Origin: Epiperipatus broadwayi
Taxonomy: Eukaryota; Onychophora; Udeonychophora; Euonychophora; Peripatidae
Assembly (NCBI GenBank): GCA_028023455.1
Contig: JAQFVV010000020.1
Location: 7,111,092-7,175,091, forward strand
DNA length: 64,000 nt
Direction of reading: 5' to 3'
The translations under genes and the position numbers were made by a program. Each line of letters opens with the position of its first letter. The first letter of the stretch is position 1. The notes beneath the pieces are model-generated. The model was not told where the DNA came from, did no database searches, and worked only from the letters and a program-made list of their open reading frames with translations. This document shows, in pieces, positions 57,099 to 64,000 of the stretch.

Positions 57099-57403
57099 TA
57101 TTAATGCACCAAATATCACATGATCATGATTTTTATGCTTGCTCATAACTGTTATTAAAACAGGCAAAACTCTCCATACAGTATCAGTGCAAACCAGAGT
57201 AATCAATGGATGCCAGAAGGTTTGTGCATAAAATCATCCAATATACCCAGACTAGTTTCTGGCTTGTGGCCTTCATCAGTGAAGAGTTTTTGGAACTGAG
57301 TGCACTGGATCTAGATCTTCTAGATGCACAAGCCTTCTGGCATCCATTGATTACTTTGGCTTGCACTGAGTGGCACTACTGTATAGAGAGTTTTGCCTGT
57401 TTT
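57099..57403 (+). mobile_element. Fold-back element copy 4 (FB4), 12-bp TSD, hammerhead core
   Basis: Exact duplication AAAATAAATTGT at 57087-57098 and 57404-57415. Unique left end (CACCAAATATCACATGATCA), inverted arms (AAAACAGGCAAAACTCTCCA ... and its complement at the right end), and a centre bearing a hammerhead. Short antisense frames across it are palindrome readings. Length 305 bp. Confidence 0.9.
57243..57290 (-). ncRNA. Hammerhead ribozyme core (type I, minimal stem III)
   Basis: Minus strand: stem I TTCA; CTGATGA; A; stem II GGC-CACAA-GCC; A; GAAA; stem III AC-TA-GT (or ACTAGT); C17; stem I TGGG (pairs T-A, G-C and two G-U). All catalytic core bases are canonical. The best-preserved hammerhead core in the window together with 15243-15290. 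Confidence 0.7.
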
Positions 57404-57415
57404 AAAATAAATTGT

Positions 57416-60400
57416 CCATAGTAAATGATAGTAAGGTTGGTAACCTGAAAAGTGACTTAACACTGGAGCACTAAAGTTTCAAAATAAGCATGACAATTCC
57501 ATTCAAGTTAATCATATCGAGATTTTTTTCCATATTCCTGAACCAAACTCAATACAGGAACTTCATAATTGTGTGTATTTCACTTTTACTACATATTTTT
57601 CATATTTGGTATTGAATATTTGTACAATTTTTCTTAATATAAGAATGTGTGATATCTCCATTGTATAGATCTGTTTGTTTCTTGGATTATTCGAGAATGA
57701 TATTTCTAAGTATATACAGTCTAGCGATTTACTTTTTTCTTTCTGCATTGCAATAGAAAAGTCCTTAAAATTTACTCATATTCACTTTTTTATAGTTGCC
57801 ATTCCCTGTACCTTTACATTATATAATATGTCTTTTAACATACACATTATGTAATCAATTGAATCACTGTTTTCCTGATTTGTACTTCATAATATTATAG
57901 CCTACTGAACAATAAAAAAAATATCAGTTTGATTTTTCTCATTTCTTGTTCAACTTCCAATATTCAGATAAGCTGGAGATTTAAAACACATCTGATATCC
58001 TTTTATTAATCAATAAATTATAATTTTGTGCTGCAAATTTATTTAGTTAGTTATATATTTCTTTTCAGCAGAAGAGTTCCTTATTACATATATACATGTT
58101 GAATAAAAAGCTTTTGGTTGGTATCTAATAGATGAATAGTGTTTCATATGCGAGACTTTCAATGTAAAATCTAATTGGAGCATTATGAAAGAGACGGATA
58201 TTATCATATCACTTTATACTTAATTAGTCTATACACACACACATACACATTGTCTATTCACATATTTAATAGTTCTCATTTATTTATGGAGTTATTAAAA
58301 TTATTAGAAATTACATCTTGTTCTCAAAAAAATCTGATCAAGCTTTATTAAGATTTAATGACTTCACTTTCATATATCAATGATTAACTAACTATCCATA
58401 TAACAATATGGAAAACAAATAAAAGTAGATCTTCTTTTTTCTGACTCATGAATGAACATTGGTATGAGAAAGGGCACTATTTGCAAGCTTATTTAAAAGA
58501 TTCTAGAAAAACTGATTTAAATTTTTTTCTTATAGTATGCAAATTCAAAATTTATTACTTCATAAATGTTATAAATATGTAATGATAAATAATATTTTAA
58601 TATTGAATAAATACATTGAAACAGTCAGATCTGTCTATTCTTCTGTTTCACCTACTATATACTATAGTAGTATTTATTTATGTATGCTTATACCCAAATC
58701 CTCGTATATTATGCTAATTTTAAATCTAATTATAATAGTTATATATGTGTGTGTATATTTTAGCATACAATATAGTAAGCATATGTATATATGTAAGAAA
58801 TCTGTAAATACACATACATATATATATTGCTGGTAGTTAAATAAATGGAAACATGCTATGTATGTGTAACCAGAACCTATATATATGCAGGAAAGAAATA
58901 ATGTTATAGGATTAAAACATTAGAAAATTTATTTAAAATATTATTCTAAAATTAATATTTGAAATTATAATATTTCTGCATATAGCATTAAATTATATAT
59001 ATGTGTTACATATATAATAAAATGTTTTCCAGCTTTAGATTTGTTTTTCGAAAAGGGTAATTTAATAAAATTAATCCTTCTCACTGTATTCTGACCTATA
59101 TAGAATTTTAAGAATAAAAATAGATTTTAAAACTAACTATCAATAAATTAACCTGGTCAAGATCGGGGAAACCCACCTGTAAAAAAAATCAATAACAGCA
59201 GGAATCCCAGATTTCCGAGAATATAGTGAGTTAATTAGAAAAACAGATCTGAAACTACCAAGAAAGGGGAGAGGGGGTGATCTAGTATATAATCATGCTG
59301 CAGTCATCTTTGAGATACTCACACTCAACTCAAACTCAATTCATTATTAGTCACTTCATATTTCAGTATTTTGTAAAATTGTGAATGATGATGATGATGG
59401 AGTAAAAAGGCAATTCCTAGCTTTTGACCCTGGAAAGATGGTCTACAGAATACAGAGAAAGAGGAACCAAAAGTCGATGCCATTTAAAGAAAGCACTCAA
59501 GATCAAGTCACCTTGCCACAGCAGAAAAGTTATAGCAGTAACAGACCTCCATCAATCTAAAATTAACTTTTAAATTATACTTCATAACTCCTAAAGCTAG
59601 CTAAATTTATTATCAATGGCCAGAATAATTTAATGTATTCTCAATTTCTGAATTTCAATTCGTAAAGTTAAAATGTAACTTTTATTTTCTTTTATTTAAA
59701 TTATAAATCTTGCCTGATTCTGATTTATTTTAACTGATCTTAAGGATGTTCCCAACTTATTTTATATATTTTAGCCTAATAATATTTGCTTTTATTGATA
59801 ATTCTTGTAAATGAATTAAATTTATATTAAACTGGATTAATCTAATATAGGCTATTTTATTCCATTCCCTTTTTAAACTAAGCAAATAAAATCAAATTTC
59901 AGATTTCACTTATGTGAAGTCCTATTTCTAAATTTATGTTTTTTTTAGTTAAATCTATGACAATATTATTTTCTTTTCAATTAAATATTTGGTTATGCTA
60001 TATTTTTTCAGAATGAGAGTTTATTCGTAGTTAAATGATTAGTGAGAAGTGATTAGATATTGTCACACAAACGTAATTTCACATTTATTAATGCACAAAC
60101 AAAACTCCCTTCTGAGATGGATAAATAAATCTTGAGATATATAATTAAAAGCTTATAAATGTTTTAAAATAGGTTTGCTTTAAATGAAATATTTAATTAA
60201 TATTTAGCTGAAGTGATGAAATATGGCATAAAGCTAGAATTTAGTATTGTAATTATCCAAAATATGTTGTAGCCCTTTCTAAAATTATAAATGCCTATAT
60301 AGATGGCTTAGCAAATTAGATTCATAAGTTTTCCTTAATAGCATAGTTATAGATGCTAGATTATGAACTGATTTACAGCAGTTTCATGGAAGGAAACTAT

Positions 60401-60500
60401 TGTTTTATATCATACTTTTATTATATAATGATGTAGTTAGTGGGGCGAATGTGTCCTTATGAAATGCAATAGTGTATATATTTGTTGCTGTATAACCTAT
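57416..60500. other. A+T-rich DNA, no gene seen
   Basis: Contains CA and GATG microsatellites (58.23 kb, 59.39 kb). The patch at 59.40-59.55 kb is more G+C-rich, with no ORF or second copy. A 99-codon frame at 58537-58836 is low-complexity. Confidence 0.5.
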
Positions 60501-60504
60501 TCCA

Positions 60505-60600
60505 ATGGGCATAGGTTTTAAGAGTCACCCCATTACTCTTACTTCAGACAACTATATCTTCTTCAGATTGGCATAGGTTTTAAGGACCACCCCATTCTTC
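60505..60600. repeat. Two direct repeats with GGCATAGGTTTTAAG
   Basis: GGCATAGGTTTTAAGAGTCA...CCCCATT at about 60509 and GGCATAGGTTTTAAGGACCA...CCCCATT at about 60571, unit about 63 bp. Confidence 0.8.
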
Positions 60601-61076
60601 ATATTTATGACTGGAGCATGAGAATCCAGATTGTTATATTAGTTGTTCAATCACCCAGACTAAAAGTTCTCTTTTTCACAGCAATGGGTACAGTGTTAAG
60701 GGAACTGGTACTTGGTACAAATCCCATGAGCAAGCACACAGATGCACAGACTCAGATTGTATACTTTATAAGTGCCTTAGTATCTAAAATCTGACTGCAT
60801 ATCATCAATTCATCCCACCATAATAATTTATATTTCAGCATTGATCTGAGACAGAATCTAATTTTACAGGCTTATAAGCTATATAAAGAATATGTTAAAT
60901 AATATGCATTTAATAAAATATTCTTTATAAATAATAATAATCACTTCTACTAGCTGCCTAAAGCAAATCTAAGTCCAAATATATAGCATAAACTAGGCAT
61001 AGATTATCTTGAGCAAATGAAATCAATTTGTAACATAGTAATAATTTGGTAAACTATAAATCATCATCACCTGTGA

Positions 61077-61080
<4 letters not shown>

Positions 61081-61118
<38 letters not shown>

Positions 61119-61160
61119 TCACATATATATGATACACAGGGGATATATATATATATATAT
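61081..61160. repeat. TA microsatellite forming a perfect hairpin
   Basis: GAGTGA-(TA)n-TCACTC: the TA run is flanked by complementary hexamers, followed by a second TA run near 61.15 kb. Confidence 0.9.
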
Positions 61161-61283
61161 AAAACAAGCAAAGTAAATTAAACAATTTGTAACCGAAAAT
61201 CATCACCTACATGTGAACTAAACATCAAATACTAATAAATTGTAATCCTTAAGGTCTTCACCTGTGAGTGAAACAATCTATAT

Positions 61284-62781
61284 CAGTGGTCTTCAACCAC
61301 CAGTCGATGGACCGGCACTAGGCCGCAGAAGTTTTCTGCTGGGCCATGCTAGACTGGCAAGAAAGTTAGTAATAACAAAATAATAAGATTTTAAACTTTT
61401 AATTAATATAAACAGTTTTTATTTAATTTTTCATCACATTTTTACCCTGTTAAAAAAAAAGAAACAGATGTTTATGGAGAAATAGAATTAAATTTTTTAT
61501 TATTTTTCTAAAAAAATTCAAAATTTAAAAAAAAAGTTTTTTATTATACAAACTCCAGTTGTCTTTTGATAGCCAATCACGGCCACTTGTTGGCATTGTT
61601 TATGTGTTAAAACAAAATGTTAGATTACTGGGCCACAATTTTAAAAATACAGTGACTCTTTTTGATCTCTTAAATTTTTTCTACTCCCTCTGTTAATACA
61701 ATATTTCATTTTTAGTGGGTTTTTTTGGCTTTAACTTTTATTTTTGAAATCAATTTTTTTTACCTTTTTTTAAAAATAAAAGCCAAAAAATAACTTCTGC
61801 CTCTAACTTTTACAAAGTATTTCTCAATAACACCCCACCCACCCCAAAATAAAGTAAGATCAAAACTTTTGACTTTTTCAAGTTGCAGCTTTTTTTTTGT
61901 TTGTTTAAAAATACGGTCACTTTTTTTTGGCCTGTAAGGCAAACTTTTGACTTTTTCAATTTTCTTTTTTCTTTTTGTTTAAAAATACACCCACTTTTTT
62001 TTTGGCCTATAAGGCAATATTTTTTGGGATTTTATTTGTATACTGCTAATATACTAAAACTTTTATTTTTAAAACCAATTTCTGTTAACCTTTTTTTAAA
62101 AATGAAAACAAACAAAAAATAACGTTGCAAATTTTTTTTTTTTGACTTTATTTCTATTATGCGAAATCTATTTTACCATTTTTTAAAAAAAACTTTTCCT
62201 ATTAATTACATTTTTTGATCCTTTCAACACACTGGCACAAAAAAAAAATTACAATAACATCAAAACTTCAGACTTTTACAAGTTTCGCTTTATTTTTCAG
62301 ATTTAAAATATGGCAATTTTTTTTTTGACTGTATGGTGATTTTAATTACATGATTTCTATTTTGCCCTTACTACTATCAAAAGACAACCTCCATATATAT
62401 AACCATCTTGTATATTTAACATTAAATACAGATATTACATTTATCATAATCATTGCCATGTAATTACACTAGCTATGATATTTTCCAACATTCAGGTGAA
62501 TAACATTTTATTCTTGCATGTTTTAACAATAAAGAAATGCAAGCACATTAATGAGAACGATTGTTATTGTACTGTTTTCTGTGTTCAGCCTGTGAAGGTA
62601 AGCAACACCATTACAATACACAATAACTAGTGTGCTGTTTTGGTCAGTTATAACAATTATGCTTATCTAAGGGTAAGCAGGTTACATCTTTAAAAAAATT
62701 TATCTGTAAACTTCTGCCAGTCCATGAAATTTTATCCTTATTTTTGCCGGTCCACAGGTATGAAAAGGTTGAAGACCGCTG
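61284..62781. mobile_element. Non-autonomous hAT transposon, about 1.5 kb, exact 8-bp TSD
   Basis: Terminal inverted repeats CAGTGGTCTTCAACC (left) and GGTTGAAGACCGCTG (right), matching the hAT end pattern CAGxGGTTCTCAACC, with one mismatch between ends. ATCTATAT is duplicated exactly at 61276-61283 and 62782-62789. Subterminal TGGACCGGCA / TTGCCGGTCCACAG also pair loosely. No transposase is encoded; frames at 61.76-62.12 kb read poly(T)/(A) tracts. Inside, two ~75-bp direct repeats (about 61863-61940 and 61941-62015) contain ACTTTTGACTTTTTCAA and TTTTTTTTGGCCT. It would depend on an hAT transposase supplied elsewhere. Confidence 0.93.
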
Positions 62782-62789
62782 ATCTATAT

Positions 62790-63806
62790 AATCATAATGT
62801 AACTTTATTATTTTCTTTTATTTACTTCATTACTTAAATTTTGGCTTTTATTAAATCAATTTAAATTTTAACTTCTGCTTAGTGTCTCAATTTTGCTCAT
62901 TATTAATTAGTTAACTATTCATATTTAGTTGTAAATCACAATTCATATTTAACAATGTTGGTCAAGCTACACTTATATAGCTATACTTTGAGATATGTCA
63001 GTTTCCCATAGTCTCATATTTTACTGATGTGCTATTGCTGGCATGCGAATTAAGAAGATACTGCTGTAGTCTCATATATGTCATCCATAAGGTAGTAAAT
63101 CTTTAGCGTTAGTAAAATAACTGGAATGAGATTCGAGTCATGGTCTCAACAACCTCATTTTAATCAGCCTTGGGGTGATTTACTAAAACTCTGGATTTTG
63201 TTGCACGAATGTACAAATATGACTGTTACAATATTATCCATATTTATATGTATAGGTATTTTTATAATAATATGTTTTTAAATTAACTATTAAAGATTCA
63301 AATTACAGTAAGAGATTATATTCTAAACTTTTGTATATGTAAAATCAAATAAGGGCTGCACATTCAACTTAGATAACAACACAAGGCAACATCCATCAAC
63401 ATTTAATATCAAACTGGCAAAATTTTGAGCCAGAGACAATAAAATTGCACAAACAGACATTTTGGCAGCAACCTGATCACTGATAACACAACAATCAAAT
63501 CTCTAGGGTGACTCCATATAACCACTATATGCCATCAGTTAAATCTTTTCTCCAAAAGATATGACATGTGTCAATAAATTAAAATAGAGAGAATGTAGTC
63601 TGTGACTGCATAGTGTTGATATGGATGGCTTTAATAACAAGATTAAGACTTAAACACTAGAAAACACATGAAACTCAGTAATACAACAAATATATATGGT
63701 GACGTTTGCAATTGAACAGTGATAACCCAAAAATTTTTTGAGAATTCAAATAACAGGAAGTAAAGATCACAAATGTAATGTATACATATGTATCTGAAAC
63801 CTCCTC
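62790..63806. other. A+T-rich DNA, no gene seen
   Basis: No supported feature. Confidence 0.5.
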
Positions 63807-63821
63807 AAAAGTATTTGTATA

Positions 63822-63929
63822 GTCTTGCATTGGTGGTCGAGAGGTCAGCGCGACAGCCTTGCACTTGCAGGCAGTTGCCCGGGTTGCGGGTTCGCGTCCC
63901 GGCCGATGCTATGACACTTAAAAAGAAAA
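63822..63929 (+). mobile_element. Young tRNA-derived SINE, 15-bp TSD, intact promoter boxes
   Basis: Exact duplication AAAAGTATTTGTATA at 63807-63821 and 63930-63944. The tRNA-like head has a complete 7-bp acceptor stem (GCATTGG/CCGATGC, one T-G), a perfect A box TGGTCGAGAGG and a B box GGTTCGCGTCC inside a G+C-rich T arm. An extended variable region suggests a class II (Leu/Ser-like) ancestor. The head is followed by ATGACACTT and an A-rich tail. The best-preserved and most G+C-rich of four family copies. The head could be mistaken for a tRNA gene, but lacks a clean anticodon stem. Confidence 0.9.
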
Positions 63930-64000
63930 AAAAGTATTTGTATAATATATATCCAAAGATAAATTAACAAATAAATATATAAACTACCAGTCCTCTCCAA

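Noticed and set aside
58537-58836. 99-codon plus frame, possible membrane protein
   Set aside because: Ile/Tyr/Asn-rich reading of A+T-rich DNA with CA/TA microsatellites; no domain or signal.
61760-62122. 60- and 79-codon frames inside the hAT element
   Set aside because: They read through poly(T)/poly(A) tracts and internal direct repeats; no transposase motif.

Overview
This window is animal nuclear DNA, very A+T-rich (roughly three quarters by eye) and dominated by transposable-element debris. There are no operons, no long ORFs, no rRNA and no ordinary tRNA gene. The mix of Penelope-like retroelements (PLEs), LINEs, tRNA-derived SINEs, mariner, Merlin and hAT elements, with TATA/Inr-type promoters, points to an invertebrate with a large repeat-rich genome. 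A mollusc (for example a cephalopod), cnidarian, flatworm or arthropod would all fit; the sequence alone does not decide. No complete host gene is visible.

Layout. 1-6.4 kb: unique A+T-rich DNA with a small phase-shifted inverted repeat (4.17-4.42 kb). 6.4-9.8 kb: a SINE, a decayed LINE with a CACAT-type 3' microsatellite tail, a fold-back element, then an inverted pair of PLE 3' ends. 10.9-15.4 kb: an exon-like relic, a second PLE family, direct repeats, an internally deleted mariner and a second fold-back element. 16-18.4 kb: a short tandem array and two more inverted-repeat elements. 22-27.5 kb: one half of a dispersed repeat, a small candidate minus-strand gene behind a TATA/Inr promoter, an inverted and tandem repeat cluster, and a plus-strand TATA/Inr promoter with a candidate first exon. 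29.9-32.8 kb: two SINEs and a 110-bp-arm palindrome. 34.5-45.1 kb: two diverged direct copies of a 3.2-kb segment flanking a near-perfect 1.27-kb PLE palindrome. 46.5-50.0 kb: a Merlin (IS1016-like) transposon with internal satellites. 50-57.4 kb: direct repeats, an RTE-like LINE tail, a candidate exon, a PLE tail, a second mariner and a fold-back element. 61.3-62.8 kb: a non-autonomous hAT. 63.8 kb: a young SINE.

The main theme is self-cleaving-RNA-like sequence tied to PLEs. Two fold-back elements with 12-13-bp target-site duplications in the family carry hammerhead ribozyme cores. Five PLE 3' ends from at least three lineages share a hammerhead-shaped motif in which the C3-G8 core pair appears replaced by A3-U8, with stem II varying compensatorily. 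Inverted, phase-shifted duplications recur at several loci, which would fit templating from tandem or circular intermediates. These are readings from the sequence alone; none has been tested.
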